DNA of 64,000 nucleotides from positions 332,147 to 396,146 of the forward strand of contig PCTW01000084.1 of the NCBI GenBank assembly GCA_002786715.1. Direction: 5' to 3'. Both the position numbers and the translations under genes were made by a program. Shown here piece by piece: positions 23,544 to 33,448 of this stretch (position 1 is the first letter of the stretch; each line of letters starts with the position of its first letter). Source of the stretch: Bdellovibrio sp. CG22_combo_CG10-13_8_21_14_all_39_27. Lineage in GTDB: Bacteria; Bdellovibrionota; Bacteriovoracia; Bacteriovoracales; Bacteriovoracaceae. Under the pieces are notes generated by a model, which saw nothing but the letters and a program-made list of their open reading frames with translations, did not search any database and was not told where the DNA came from.

Positions 23544-25966
23544 TGAGTGTTGCCTTTTCCCTTGCCTGTATTTCTTTTTGTAGTCTTGGCCCAAGCTTTC
23601 TTTTTCTCAACCCAGCCAACAAGAGCAACATCAAGAACTTCATCGAGGGTTTTAACCGGAACGAAGTTAATTTTGTCGCGATACTCTTGAGTAATTTCGA
23701 CCAAGTCTTTTTCATTCTTTGCTGGAAGAATCACAGTCTTGATGTTCATTCTCATTGCAGCAAGAGCTTTTTCTTTGATACCGCCAATTGGAAGAACTTT
23801 ACCAGTTAAGGTGATTTCACCTGTCATGGCCACATCCTTGCTAATAGGAGTATCAGTAAGAAGAGAAATGATTGTTGTTGCCAATGTTATACCTGCGCTT
23901 GGTCCATCTTTTGGAATGGCTCCGGCTGGTAGGTGAATATGAATTTCATTTTCATCAAAAACATTTTCATCGATTCCAAAATCAGCGGCACGTGATCGAA
24001 TATACCCGATCGCAGTTTGAGCTGATTCTCGCATGACTTCACCAAGTTGACCGGTAAGAGTTAATCCCCTTCCTTTCATCTTTGTAGATTCAATATAAAG
24101 AATCTCTCCACCGTGAGCAGTCCAGGCAAGACCGGTTGATACACCGACTTCATCAGACTCTTTTTCATCTTCTTTGGTGTAAACTGGGGGACCTAAAAGT
24201 TCAAAAACATTATCTGGTAGGATATGTGTCTTTTGAGCTTCGCCTTTGGCAATCTTCATGGCCACTTTTCGACAAAGAGCTCCCACTTTACGCTCAAGGT
24301 TTCGAAGTCCTGCTTCCGAAGTGAAATACTTAATAATGGTTCTAACAGCATCGTCATTAAATTCGACATGCTCATCAGTAATCCCATTCTCATGCATTTG
24401 CTTTGGAATAAGATATTTCTTGGTAATTGAAAGCTTTTCTTCTTGGGTATAACCAGAAAGATTGAGAATTTCCATTCTATCTCTCAAAGGCCCAGGAATA
24501 TCTTCAAGTACGTTGGAAGTCGCGATAAACATAACGTTTGAAAGATCAAATGGAGCATTTAAATAATGATCTCTAAAAGCGTGGTTTTGTTCCGGATCAA
24601 GCACTTCAAGAAGAGCTGCCGATGGATCACCTTTGAAATCACTCCCCATTTTATCAACTTCGTCGAGTAGGATAACAGGGTTGTTTGTTTTTGCTTGCTT
24701 CAAGGCTTGGATAAATCGACCTGGCATAGATCCAACATAGGTTCTTCTATGACCGCGAATTTCAGCCTCGTCTTTAACACCGCCAAGAGAAATTCGTACA
24801 AACTCTCTTCCCGTTGCTTTAGCAATTGATTTACCAAGTGATGTTTTACCAACACCAGGAGGTCCAGAGAAACAAAGAATTGGCCCTTTCATATCCTTGC
24901 CTTTTAATGTTCGAACGGCGAGATATTCGAGAATTCTTTCTTTTACTTTTAGTAAATCGAAATGATCTTCATTTAAAATTTTAAAAGCTTCATCAAGATC
25001 AATTTTCTCATCTGAAGAAGCTGACCAAGGAAGATCTGTAAGCCATTCAAGATATGATCTAATGATACTTGATTCAGAAGAATCAGGATGCATTTTCTCT
25101 AATCGAGTAAGTTGCTTAACAGCTTCTTTCTCAACTTCATCTGGCATTTTACATTTTTTGATCTTGTCTCTGAAGTCGGCAATCTCATCGTCGCCTTCTG
25201 GGCTTTGACCTTCGTCACCAAGTTCTGATTTAATCGCTTTGATTTGTTCTCTTAAGAAATATTCTTTCTGCGTCTTGGACATTTCGTCTTTCGCCGCAAT
25301 TCTGATCTTGGCTTGCATCGCCAAAATTTCAAGTTCTCTTGTTAAGATGTCATTGATCTTGTGAAGTCTCTCAACGGGATCGAGAGTTTCAAGAATCATC
25401 TGGCCTTCAGTCACAGGAAGGTTAAGATTTGAAGAAACAAGATCGGCTAAACGACCTGAGTCTTGAATATCTTCTATAACTGTTAAGATATCTGGTGAAA
25501 GAACTTTTCCAAGGCTAATAACTTTTTCAAGTTGATCCTTGATCGTTCTAATAAGAGCATTTGTCTTAACTGGATCTTTATCTTCTTTTACATCATCAAG
25601 CTTCATTAGCTTTGTCATGAAAAAAGGATTGCTTTGCTCATACGACATAATTCGAGCTTTCGATAAACCTTGAACAAGAATTTTAATTCTTCCGTCTGGA
25701 AGTTTTCTCATTCTCATGATCATCGCAACTGTACCTATTTCAAAAATATCTTCAGGAGATGGATGCTCCGCCTTGATATCTTTTTGACTAGATAAAAGTA
25801 TGAGTCGATCTGTATGATTAATTGCGTGCTCGACTGCTTCTATAGAAGATTCTCTTCCAACAAACAGCGGCAAAATCATAAAGGGATAAACGACTAAATC
25901 ACGAATCGGTAGCAGAGGGAGCTTTTCCTTAAACTCAATGTTGTCACCCTCGTAGTTTGTTACCAT
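23528..25966 (-). CDS. lon: ATP-dependent protease Lon
   Basis: 812 residues, a full LonA. Order: N-terminal substrate-binding domain (LPLLPIRDLVVYPFMILPLFVGR), coiled-coil region, AAA+ module with Walker A GPPGVGKT near 360 and Walker B ILLDEVDKM, and C-terminal Ser-Lys protease domain with the catalytic Ser in PKDGPSAG near 685 and the Lys in GKVLPIGGIKEKALAA. It degrades misfolded and regulatory proteins in the cytoplasm. GGAGGAG precedes the ATG. An inverted repeat upstream (26001-26026) may be an operator. The extreme C-terminus is Lys/Gly-rich. Confidence 0.97.
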   Translation of the reverse strand: MVTNYEGDNIEFKEKLPLLPIRDLVVYPFMILPLFVGRESSIEAVEHAINHTDRLILLSSQKDIKAEHPSPEDIFEIGTVAMIMRMRKLPDGRIKILVQGLSKARIMSYEQSNPFFMTKLMKLDDVKEDKDPVKTNALIRTIKDQLEKVISLGKVLSPDILTVIEDIQDSGRLADLVSSNLNLPVTEGQMILETLDPVERLHKINDILTRELEILAMQAKIRIAAKDEMSKTQKEYFLREQIKAIKSELGDEGQSPEGDDEIADFRDKIKKCKMPDEVEKEAVKQLTRLEKMHPDSSESSIIRSYLEWLTDLPWSASSDEKIDLDEAFKILNEDHFDLLKVKERILEYLAVRTLKGKDMKGPILCFSGPPGVGKTSLGKSIAKATGREFVRISLGGVKDEAEIRGHRRTYVGSMPGRFIQALKQAKTNNPVILLDEVDKMGSDFKGDPSAALLEVLDPEQNHAFRDHYLNAPFDLSNVMFIATSNVLEDIPGPLRDRMEILNLSGYTQEEKLSITKKYLIPKQMHENGITDEHVEFNDDAVRTIIKYFTSEAGLRNLERKVGALCRKVAMKIAKGEAQKTHILPDNVFELLGPPVYTKEDEKESDEVGVSTGLAWTAHGGEILYIESTKMKGRGLTLTGQLGEVMRESAQTAIGYIRSRAADFGIDENVFDENEIHIHLPAGAIPKDGPSAGITLATTIISLLTDTPISKDVAMTGEITLTGKVLPIGGIKEKALAAMRMNIKTVILPAKNEKDLVEITQEYRDKINFVPVKTLDEVLDVALVGWVEKKKAWAKTTKRNTGKGKGNTHPIAA

Positions 25967-26000
25967 ATAGCTCCTCCGACACAGCTACTAATTAATACAT

Positions 26001-26026
26001 CTTACGATTCGGGATTTGCTCGTAAG
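26001..26026. promoter_or_regulatory. Inverted repeat in the lon-glmU divergent spacer
   Basis: CTTACGA (26001-26007) and TCGTAAG (26020-26026) are perfect 7-bp inverted repeats 12 bp apart, 35-60 bp upstream of lon. This is the size of a repressor operator. It is not the CIRCE element of HrcA. Confidence 0.45.
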
Positions 26027-26143
26027 TCTTTATCTTTTTTTGCTTTGTTTAGAAAAAAACTTCATTTTCCTTATCGCAAGAGTCTGGTAATCTAGAGGGG
26101 AAAATGAGTTAATGCATTGAAATTTAAGAAAGGGGAACGAGTA

Positions 26144-27538
26144 ATGGACTCTGTTGGTTTAGTAATACTTGCGGGTGGAGAAGGTAAAAGATTGAAGCTA
26201 AATGTACCCAAGCCTTTAGCTCCACTAAGGGGAAAATGCTTAATTGATTACTCATTAGAGCTCTGTTTTAACTTTTTGAAGGATAAAAAAGGTGATGTTT
26301 CAGTCGTAACCGGCCATCGCCGTGAAGAAGTCGAAAATCATATTACAAAACGCTACCCCAAAGTTCATTTTGCACTTCAGAAAAATCAATTGGGAACAGC
26401 CGATGCTTTGAAGAGTTATTTTAATGATGTTTCAGAGGCAAAAAAGCATCAATACACGGCCGTAATCTGTGCGGATACGCCTTTATTAAAAGCCACAGAT
26501 GTTGATGTTTTGTTTGAGAAACTTACCAAGCAAAATCTTTCAGCAGTTGCCGCTACTTTTTCTATCGATGTACCAAAGGGTTATGGAAGAATTGTTCGCG
26601 CGAAGAAAGGATTTTCTATCGTCGAAGAAAAGGATGCTAATTCCGAACAAAAACTTATCAATGAAGTGAACTCTGGTCTTTATATTTTCAAAACGGAATA
26701 CGTTCTTGAACATATTAATCAAGTCAAATCAACGAATGCAGCTTCTGAGTTTTATCTGACTGATCTTTTTAAAAATGACAGAGAAGTTGAAGCCGTACTT
26801 TTTGAAGATGGTAGTCGTTTTTTAGGAGTAAATGATATTTATCAATTAAATGTAGCCTCTCGAAAACTGAATAAAGACAAAACAAAGTCATTAATGGAGA
26901 GTGGGGTATTGGTACTTGATCCTTCTCATACCTATGTCGAAGATGAAGTCGAAGTTGCAACCGGAGCTACTCTTTTCCCTAATATCTACCTTCATGGCAA
27001 AACCCAAATTGGGGAAGGAGCTATTATTGAAGCCGGCTGTGTCATCAAAAATAGCCAAATTGAAGCCCAAGCAACTGTGAAAGCATATTGCTATATTGAA
27101 AAATCAATTGTTGGACAGGCTGCCTCGATTGGGCCTTTTGCCCACCTCAGGGCCGAGAGTGAAATTGGTCCAGAGGCCAAAATTGGAAATTTTGTTGAAA
27201 CTAAAAAAGTGAAGCTCTCTAAAGGCGTTAAGATCTCTCACTTAAGCTATATTGGAGACGCAGAAGTTGGCGAAAACTCTAATCTGGGTTGTGGATTTAT
27301 TACCTGCAATTACGATGGGGCCAACAAGCACAAGACGATAATTGGTAGAGATTGCTTTATCGGTTCGGATAGCCAAATGATTGCTCCTCTGAACATTGGT
27401 GATGAATGCTACGTGGCAAGTGGATCGACTATCAATCACGATATGCCTTCAGGCTCATTTGCGATCGCTCGAGAGAGACAGCAAACAAAAGAGGGAATGG
27501 CGCGGCGCTTCATCAAAAAGAAAGACAGCTCCAAATAA
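26144..27538 (+). CDS. glmU: Bifunctional UDP-GlcNAc pyrophosphorylase / GlcN-1-P acetyltransferase GlmU
   Basis: 464 residues from ATG 26144, chosen over an in-frame TTG at 26117 because AAAGGGG lies 8 bp before it. The N-terminal uridylyltransferase domain has LAGGEGKRLKLNVPKPL, Q-x-x-x-L-G-T-A-D (QKNQLGTADAL) and ICADTPLL; the C-terminal half is a left-handed beta helix of hexapeptide repeats with the acetyltransferase residues in HLRAESEIG, NFVETKK and HLSYIGDAEVG. It makes UDP-GlcNAc for peptidoglycan and LPS. glmS, which supplies its substrate path, follows after 55 bp. Confidence 0.96.
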   Translation: MDSVGLVILAGGEGKRLKLNVPKPLAPLRGKCLIDYSLELCFNFLKDKKGDVSVVTGHRREEVENHITKRYPKVHFALQKNQLGTADALKSYFNDVSEAKKHQYTAVICADTPLLKATDVDVLFEKLTKQNLSAVAATFSIDVPKGYGRIVRAKKGFSIVEEKDANSEQKLINEVNSGLYIFKTEYVLEHINQVKSTNAASEFYLTDLFKNDREVEAVLFEDGSRFLGVNDIYQLNVASRKLNKDKTKSLMESGVLVLDPSHTYVEDEVEVATGATLFPNIYLHGKTQIGEGAIIEAGCVIKNSQIEAQATVKAYCYIEKSIVGQAASIGPFAHLRAESEIGPEAKIGNFVETKKVKLSKGVKISHLSYIGDAEVGENSNLGCGFITCNYDGANKHKTIIGRDCFIGSDSQMIAPLNIGDECYVASGSTINHDMPSGSFAIARERQQTKEGMARRFIKKKDSSK

Positions 27539-27593
27539 TTGAGCCCTCGCTCTAGGAATGCTATGCTGACCCATTATTTTAATGAGGTGAAGC

Positions 27594-29417
27594 ATGTGCG
27601 GTATTGTAGGCCATATTGGTTCAATGAATTCTATTCAAGTCGTACTCCAAGGTTTGAGCAAGCTCGAGTATAGGGGTTACGATTCGGCCGGTGTTAGTTA
27701 CATCGATCATAGTGGAAATTTATTCAATCAAAAGAAAGAGGGAAAGCTCGTCAATCTCGAAAAACTTTTAGGAAAAGATCTTCCGCAAACTAATATTTGC
27801 ATCGGTCATACCCGTTGGGCCACACATGGAGAAGTGAACGATGTCAATTCACACCCCCATAGTTTTGGATCAATTTCACTTGTTCACAATGGCATCATTG
27901 AAAATGCCAACGAAATCAAAAAAGAATTAAGAGAAAAGGGTTATGAGTTTAAATCACAAACTGACACGGAATCTTTTTTAGGTTTAATGATCATCAACAT
28001 GAAAGAAGGACTTTCTTTCTCAGATGCTGTTCGGGCTTCGTTTAAAAGAGTCAAAGGTCATTCTGCTTTTGTCGTTCTCTGTAAAGAGACAAAAGAAATC
28101 ATCGCAGTTAAGCGTGGTGCTCCTCTCGTTTGTGGAATGCATGAAACAGACTCAAACGTTATGGTAAGTTCAGACCCTTATGCATTAGTTGGTCTTGTTG
28201 ATAAGCTTTATTTTCCTGAAGATGAAGTGTTTTGTACTTTAAGTGGTGCTCAAACTAATCTGATTACATTTGCAGAATTTGATGGAACTCCCAGCAAACG
28301 ATATTTATCAACAAAGCAAAACCTCTCAGCTGATGCTTCCGAGAAAGGTGACTTTGAACACTTTATGCTTAAAGAAATTCACGAGCAGCCTGGACTGATC
28401 AGAGCTCTTACTCAGTATTATATTGGTGGAGATGGTGAAGCGTCGCTTGAAGACGTTTCAAGTATTAAACCAGAAAGACTTATTCTCAGTGCTTGTGGTA
28501 CCGCTGCTTATGCCGCTTATTGCGCGCGCGATATTATAGAAAATGAAAACCGCATTCCTTGTGTGGTCGAATTAGGTAGTGAATTTAGATATCGAGATCC
28601 TATTTTAAGTAAAGGCGATGTGGCCCTCTTTATTTCTCAGTCGGGCGAGACCGCTGATACCTTGGCTTCTCAAGGTCTCTGTAAGCAGAAAGGAATCAAA
28701 ACCGTTTCTATCGTCAATGTCATGGGATCAACCCTTTATCGTGATTGTGATCATAATCTGCTCATTCGTGCAGGTGTTGAAATTGGCGTTGCTTCAACCA
28801 AAGCCTTCACTCAGCAAGTGCTTACTTCAAAATTGCTTTCATTTACTTTGAAAGGTCATTTGAAAAATGCCCAAGAAAGAAAAGCTTTAATTGATCGTTT
28901 TGATCTTTTAGCTTCAAGAATTGAGAGTCTTCTTCAAAATCAAGACGTGATTAAAAAAATTGCAGAAGAAATCTATAATTACAAAGGCTATTTCTATACA
29001 GGTAGAGGGACTTATTATCCAATCGCTTTAGAAGGCGCTTTAAAGCTTAAAGAAATTGCGTACGTGCATGCCGAAGGTTATGCCGCAGGAGAATTAAAAC
29101 ACGGTCCAATTGCTCTGATCGATGAGAACATGGTGAATATCGCTATCATTGGACCTGAACTGCATGAGAAAGTTCTCTCTAATGCTGAAGAAATTAAATC
29201 GAGAAAAGGCATTATCGTTGCCTTGGCTGATGTAAACGATGAAGAGGCCAAGGGGATGTGTCGCTACCATGTGCCACTTAAGTTTGACGGCTTGGGTGAT
29301 CTCTCTCCCATTTATGTCAACGTCGCCAATCAGCTTTTGGCTTATTATATGGCCAAATTTAAAGGGACGGACATTGATAAGCCAAGAAATTTGGCCAAGT
29401 CGGTAACAGTAGAATGA
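27594..29417 (+). CDS. glmS: Glutamine-fructose-6-phosphate aminotransferase GlmS
   Basis: 607 residues, the standard length. The N-terminal Ntn glutaminase domain begins MCGIVGHIGS with the catalytic Cys2 and has HTRWATHG and the NGIIEN loop; two SIS isomerase domains follow (ISQSGETADTL and the second with GRGTYYPIALEGALKLKE) and the C-terminal NLAKSVTVE. It makes glucosamine-6-phosphate from fructose-6-phosphate and glutamine. GAGGTG precedes the ATG. Its stop overlaps the helicase start by 4 bp (ATGA). No glmS ribozyme is evident upstream. Confidence 0.97.
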   Translation: MCGIVGHIGSMNSIQVVLQGLSKLEYRGYDSAGVSYIDHSGNLFNQKKEGKLVNLEKLLGKDLPQTNICIGHTRWATHGEVNDVNSHPHSFGSISLVHNGIIENANEIKKELREKGYEFKSQTDTESFLGLMIINMKEGLSFSDAVRASFKRVKGHSAFVVLCKETKEIIAVKRGAPLVCGMHETDSNVMVSSDPYALVGLVDKLYFPEDEVFCTLSGAQTNLITFAEFDGTPSKRYLSTKQNLSADASEKGDFEHFMLKEIHEQPGLIRALTQYYIGGDGEASLEDVSSIKPERLILSACGTAAYAAYCARDIIENENRIPCVVELGSEFRYRDPILSKGDVALFISQSGETADTLASQGLCKQKGIKTVSIVNVMGSTLYRDCDHNLLIRAGVEIGVASTKAFTQQVLTSKLLSFTLKGHLKNAQERKALIDRFDLLASRIESLLQNQDVIKKIAEEIYNYKGYFYTGRGTYYPIALEGALKLKEIAYVHAEGYAAGELKHGPIALIDENMVNIAIIGPELHEKVLSNAEEIKSRKGIIVALADVNDEEAKGMCRYHVPLKFDGLGDLSPIYVNVANQLLAYYMAKFKGTDIDKPRNLAKSVTVE

Positions 29418-31663
29418 TTGATATTGATAATTTGAATGAAGCTCAAAGAAAGGCCGTTGAAACAACCAATGGACCTTTAATGATTCTGGCCGGTGCCGGT
29501 TCAGGAAAAACTAAAACACTAGTAACCAAAATTGGTTATCTTTTAGAGAATCATAAAATTAGTCCGTATAAAATCTTGGCGCTTACTTTTTCAAATAAAG
29601 CAGCAAAAGAAATGCGCGAGAGAATTGGCTCTTTGATTGGAATTGAATCACAAGTTCTTCAAGTCACCACCTTTCACTCATTTTGTGCTCGATTATTGAG
29701 ACATGAGGCCAATTTCTTAGGTCTCACCAAGAACTTCACAATTTACGATGATTCTGAATCAAAGCAAATTGCAAAGGCGTTGTTAGAACGTCGAGGCATT
29801 TCCACCAAGCAAGTAAACCCCTATGAAATCCTCAATTTTATCGATGGCATAAAAAATAAAGGCTTTTATGACGGTCATCCTGGGATAGATGCTGAAACGA
29901 AATCAGATCCCTATTTTACTTATTTTCAGGAATTTGAAGCGGAACTTAGAAAAAACAATGCTCTTGATTTCGGAAGTCTCATTACTGCCACTCTTCAACT
30001 CTTTCATACTTTTCCAGATGTGCTCAAACGTTATCAAGAGAGATATGACTATCTTTTAGTTGATGAGTATCAAGATACCAATAAAGCTCAATTTGAATTG
30101 ATTACGCTGTTATCAGGAATTAAAAGAAATATTTGCGTGGTAGGAGATGAGGATCAATCGATCTATTCTTGGCGTGGCGCTGATATTAATAATATTTTGC
30201 AATTTGAGTCTGTTTTTCAAGAAGCACAAATCTTAAAGCTCGAGCAAAATTATCGCTCCTCCTCGACGATTATTGAGGCAGCCTCTGCAATTATCGAAAA
30301 GAATACAATGAGAAAAGGCAAAGTCATGTGGACAGAAAATCCATCTGGAGATGCCATCGAAATTTTTGAAACAGCAACGGATAAAGATGAAGTAGATGAA
30401 GTCGTTAAGAAAATTGAAGGTCTCGTTCGCACGGGAGTAAGTCCCACCGAGATTGCCATCTTTTATAGGGCCAATTCGCTTTCGAGATTAATCGAAGACT
30501 CACTTCGCAGAAGTAATATCCAGTATAAGATTATTGGTGGTCTTAAATTTTACGATCGCAAAGAAATTAAAGATGCTCTTGCTTACATTCGCATTATTGT
30601 AAATCCCAAAGATTCCTTGGCGCTCACACGAATAATTAATGTGCCAACTCGTGGAGTAGGGGCGACTACTTTGCGCAAGCTTGAAGAAGAAGCGATTCGT
30701 CGCAATCTCTCACTTTTTGAAGCTATAGAATTAATGCTTACCTCGCCATCAGAATTTTCCCACATTAGAGTCAGCTCAAAAGTGGTGTCTTCACTAAGTC
30801 AATTTTCAAGTCTCATGCACGAATGTAAATTGATGAATGAGAGAAAAGTTGAACCTCATGAGATTTTTGAAAAGCTATTATTGGAATCAGGATATTTGGA
30901 TCTTTATAAGTCATCTAAAGATTTTGAATCTCAAGCCAGGGTTGAGAACCTTGAGGAATTAATCAATGCTATCCGGAATTATGAAGAAAGTGTTCCCGAT
31001 GCTAATCTCGAAGGTTTTTTAGAAAGTGTTACTTTAGACGAATCAAGCCTAGAAGCTGATCAAGTCGAAGGACAGCTTAAGGGTGATGTTTCGTTAATGA
31101 CAATTCACGGGGCCAAGGGTCTAGAATTTGAATATGTCTTTTTAATCGGGATTGAGGAAAATATCTTTCCAAGCATTAAGAGCCTCGATGCAGGCGAAAA
31201 TGCTTTAGAAGAAGAGCGTAGGCTTTTTTATGTCGGCATGACGAGGGCCATGAAAAAGCTCTTTATTTCCTTTGCACAAACTAGAATGACTTTTGGCCAA
31301 TATCATTTTAATGGACCCAGCCGGTTCGTTTATGAAATTCCAGAAAAGTTTTATCAATGGCATAGACTAGCTTCTAGCAAAGTTCAAAATAACTTCTCCA
31401 ACGAGGGAAGCTATGATTATGATCAGTCGACTGGAAATTATGACAAGACTTTTAAAGTTCAATCAGAACCTCAATCAACTAAAGTTAAATTAAGTTTTAC
31501 TTATCCAGAAGGCATAAAGGTTCGTCATCAGCTTTACGGAAAAGGAACTGTCATGATGTGTGAAGGTTTTGGAAATGACGAAAAAGTAACAATTAAATTT
31601 GAAGACGGCGCAAAGAAAAAGTTTATGGTCAAATTTGCTCCACTGAGTAGATTAGAATCATGA
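29414..31663 (+). CDS. pcrA: UvrD/PcrA-type superfamily 1 DNA helicase
   Basis: 749 residues, near the usual 720-750. Motifs: Q motif LNEAQRKAVE, Walker A LAGAGSGKTKTL (about 24-35), Walker B LLVDEYQDTN, GDEDQSIYSWRGAD, QNYRSS, and motif VI region EERRLFYVGMTRA near 600. The C-terminal basic tail with a Tudor-like fold (GIKVRHQLYGKGTVM) is typical of PcrA/UvrD. It acts in nucleotide excision repair and removal of stalled proteins from DNA. It overlaps both neighbours by 4 bp. Confidence 0.95.
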   Translation: MIDIDNLNEAQRKAVETTNGPLMILAGAGSGKTKTLVTKIGYLLENHKISPYKILALTFSNKAAKEMRERIGSLIGIESQVLQVTTFHSFCARLLRHEANFLGLTKNFTIYDDSESKQIAKALLERRGISTKQVNPYEILNFIDGIKNKGFYDGHPGIDAETKSDPYFTYFQEFEAELRKNNALDFGSLITATLQLFHTFPDVLKRYQERYDYLLVDEYQDTNKAQFELITLLSGIKRNICVVGDEDQSIYSWRGADINNILQFESVFQEAQILKLEQNYRSSSTIIEAASAIIEKNTMRKGKVMWTENPSGDAIEIFETATDKDEVDEVVKKIEGLVRTGVSPTEIAIFYRANSLSRLIEDSLRRSNIQYKIIGGLKFYDRKEIKDALAYIRIIVNPKDSLALTRIINVPTRGVGATTLRKLEEEAIRRNLSLFEAIELMLTSPSEFSHIRVSSKVVSSLSQFSSLMHECKLMNERKVEPHEIFEKLLLESGYLDLYKSSKDFESQARVENLEELINAIRNYEESVPDANLEGFLESVTLDESSLEADQVEGQLKGDVSLMTIHGAKGLEFEYVFLIGIEENIFPSIKSLDAGENALEEERRLFYVGMTRAMKKLFISFAQTRMTFGQYHFNGPSRFVYEIPEKFYQWHRLASSKVQNNFSNEGSYDYDQSTGNYDKTFKVQSEPQSTKVKLSFTYPEGIKVRHQLYGKGTVMMCEGFGNDEKVTIKFEDGAKKKFMVKFAPLSRLES

Positions 31664-33447
31664 AGTCGGTTAAGCTTAAACATTCGTTATTAACAATTCT
31701 AGGTCTTCTCTTAAGTATTCTCATCATTACAGCCTTTATTTTCATGGCCACTAAGTTTAACCCTCAAAAAACGAGAGGCTATGCGGATCATTTTTTTCAA
31801 CATTCTTTTCCGCAATATAATGTTGACATTGATGATGCTTCGGTAAGAATCGGTCTTATAACGACTATTACTTTTAAAAAATTTCAAATGACTCCCAAAG
31901 GTGAAGCTGATCCCTTTTTAACAATTGAAAAAGCTCAACTTAAGATTTCACTCTCATCTCTAATCTTCAGAAAAAAACCGATTGATATTTTGCTAGAGGA
32001 CCTGAGCATTAATGAAGTTTACCTCCGCCCATTTCTTCATCAATATTTAATTAGAGAACCTTTAACAAATCCAAAAATTTTAATTCCTGAATTCGTTCGA
32101 GAGGTCGGAGTTAATATAAAGTCGAGAAGCTTTAATCTTAAGTATAAAGATTTAGATTTTGCCTTTTCTCGTTTCACTATTCGTGGCCGACCCAACAGTC
32201 TTTGGGCCTATGAAATAGAGGGCACGCATCTATGGGAAGGTCATAGCTTCGAACATATCACAGTTGGTGAAATACATTTCTTTGAAAAAACATCTCAGAT
32301 AAGTTTCTATACTCATAACAATAATTTTAAAATTTTGGAGTCAGGCGCTAGTTACAGAGATTTGAAGACTCAAGGAAATATTGATGTTCCTGCTGTTGGC
32401 CCATTATCGGCGACTTTTACAGTCGGACAGGGGGACTCCATGGCCTTAACTGTTTCATTGGCCGAAGATAATAATGAGATTAAAGTGAGAGAAGTAAACG
32501 GTAGCTTGCCCGCTGATCTCTACAGAGCACTTGGGATTGGTCATCAACCGCAACGCATTGGAGACTCCACTGTCTCTTTTATCATTAATGATGATGAAGT
32601 TATTTATAATCAAAAAAATGGCAAACGTGAACCTAATCAGAAATTTGATATTGTGGATTATTCTTATAACAAAAGTCCATTGGCCCAGAACTTGAATATA
32701 CAACTTAAGCAGAATGAGAGTCCGATTCTTCTTAACCTCGTAACAACTTCACCTCTAGATGAATTGAATATGATTTATAAATCAAATCGTCTAAGCACGC
32801 TTTTCTTAAAAGACGTAAATCAATATATCGTTGACATTGTCAGACAGTATCTTCCCAAGAACAGCCCCGTTCACTTAAACCAAATGATATTTGAATTTGA
32901 TGAATGTTTTCAGGATCAACTTTCTTGTCGAGTTCACTTAGATCAAAATAAAAACAAAGACGGAAAAGTTACTTTTAAAGGCGATTTAATTTCCAGTAAT
33001 GGAAAATTTAAGGCCAATTTAGAATTTCTTTATGATATCAAGACTCAAGACTCATATTCATTTGAAATTAAAAACTTAAATACCACTGAAACGGCGATAG
33101 TTTTCCCCGTAAAAGGAACCTGCCAATTTGGTTTTAACATTTCTCGTCGGTTGAAAACAAATCTTACATCCATAAAATGTGTAAGTGGTCATCTAGATCC
33201 TGCATTCTTTTCTAAAGGTGCGGTCACTTCGTCAAACTTTATTCAATTCAAAAAATTTGAACTTAATTTAGAAGACGATCAGTTTCATTTACTCATCACT
33301 CCTCAAAAAGGAAGATCTTTGAAAATTTCTGGTCCTTATGAAAGTGAAGAAAACACAAGGAATTTCTATTTTGATCAACAGAAAACCATTGGATTTTCTA
33401 TTTTGCAGAATGAAAACAATTTTGAAATCGTTAACATTGGAAACTAA
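31660..33447 (+). CDS. AsmA/TamB-like membrane-anchored protein
   Basis: 595 residues with one N-terminal membrane helix (about 10-30) and a long, beta-rich periplasmic part. The opening PQYNVDIDDASVRIGLITTITFKKFQMTP and the LEDLSINEVYLRPFL stretch have the repeating strand pattern of AsmA-like proteins, which bridge inner and outer membranes and move phospholipids. The match is weak, and no motif fixes it. It overlaps the helicase gene by 4 bp and mtnA follows one base after its stop. Confidence 0.5.
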   Translation: MKSVKLKHSLLTILGLLLSILIITAFIFMATKFNPQKTRGYADHFFQHSFPQYNVDIDDASVRIGLITTITFKKFQMTPKGEADPFLTIEKAQLKISLSSLIFRKKPIDILLEDLSINEVYLRPFLHQYLIREPLTNPKILIPEFVREVGVNIKSRSFNLKYKDLDFAFSRFTIRGRPNSLWAYEIEGTHLWEGHSFEHITVGEIHFFEKTSQISFYTHNNNFKILESGASYRDLKTQGNIDVPAVGPLSATFTVGQGDSMALTVSLAEDNNEIKVREVNGSLPADLYRALGIGHQPQRIGDSTVSFIINDDEVIYNQKNGKREPNQKFDIVDYSYNKSPLAQNLNIQLKQNESPILLNLVTTSPLDELNMIYKSNRLSTLFLKDVNQYIVDIVRQYLPKNSPVHLNQMIFEFDECFQDQLSCRVHLDQNKNKDGKVTFKGDLISSNGKFKANLEFLYDIKTQDSYSFEIKNLNTTETAIVFPVKGTCQFGFNISRRLKTNLTSIKCVSGHLDPAFFSKGAVTSSNFIQFKKFELNLEDDQFHLLITPQKGRSLKISGPYESEENTRNFYFDQQKTIGFSILQNENNFEIVNIGN

Positions 33448-33448
33448 A

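Noticed and set aside
23515..23715. Short frames overlapping lon in other frames
   Set aside because: They lie within the conserved protease domain coding region of lon and have no start signals.
27539..27593. glmS ribozyme before glmS
   Set aside because: The gap is 55 bp, too short for the ribozyme, and lacks its core.
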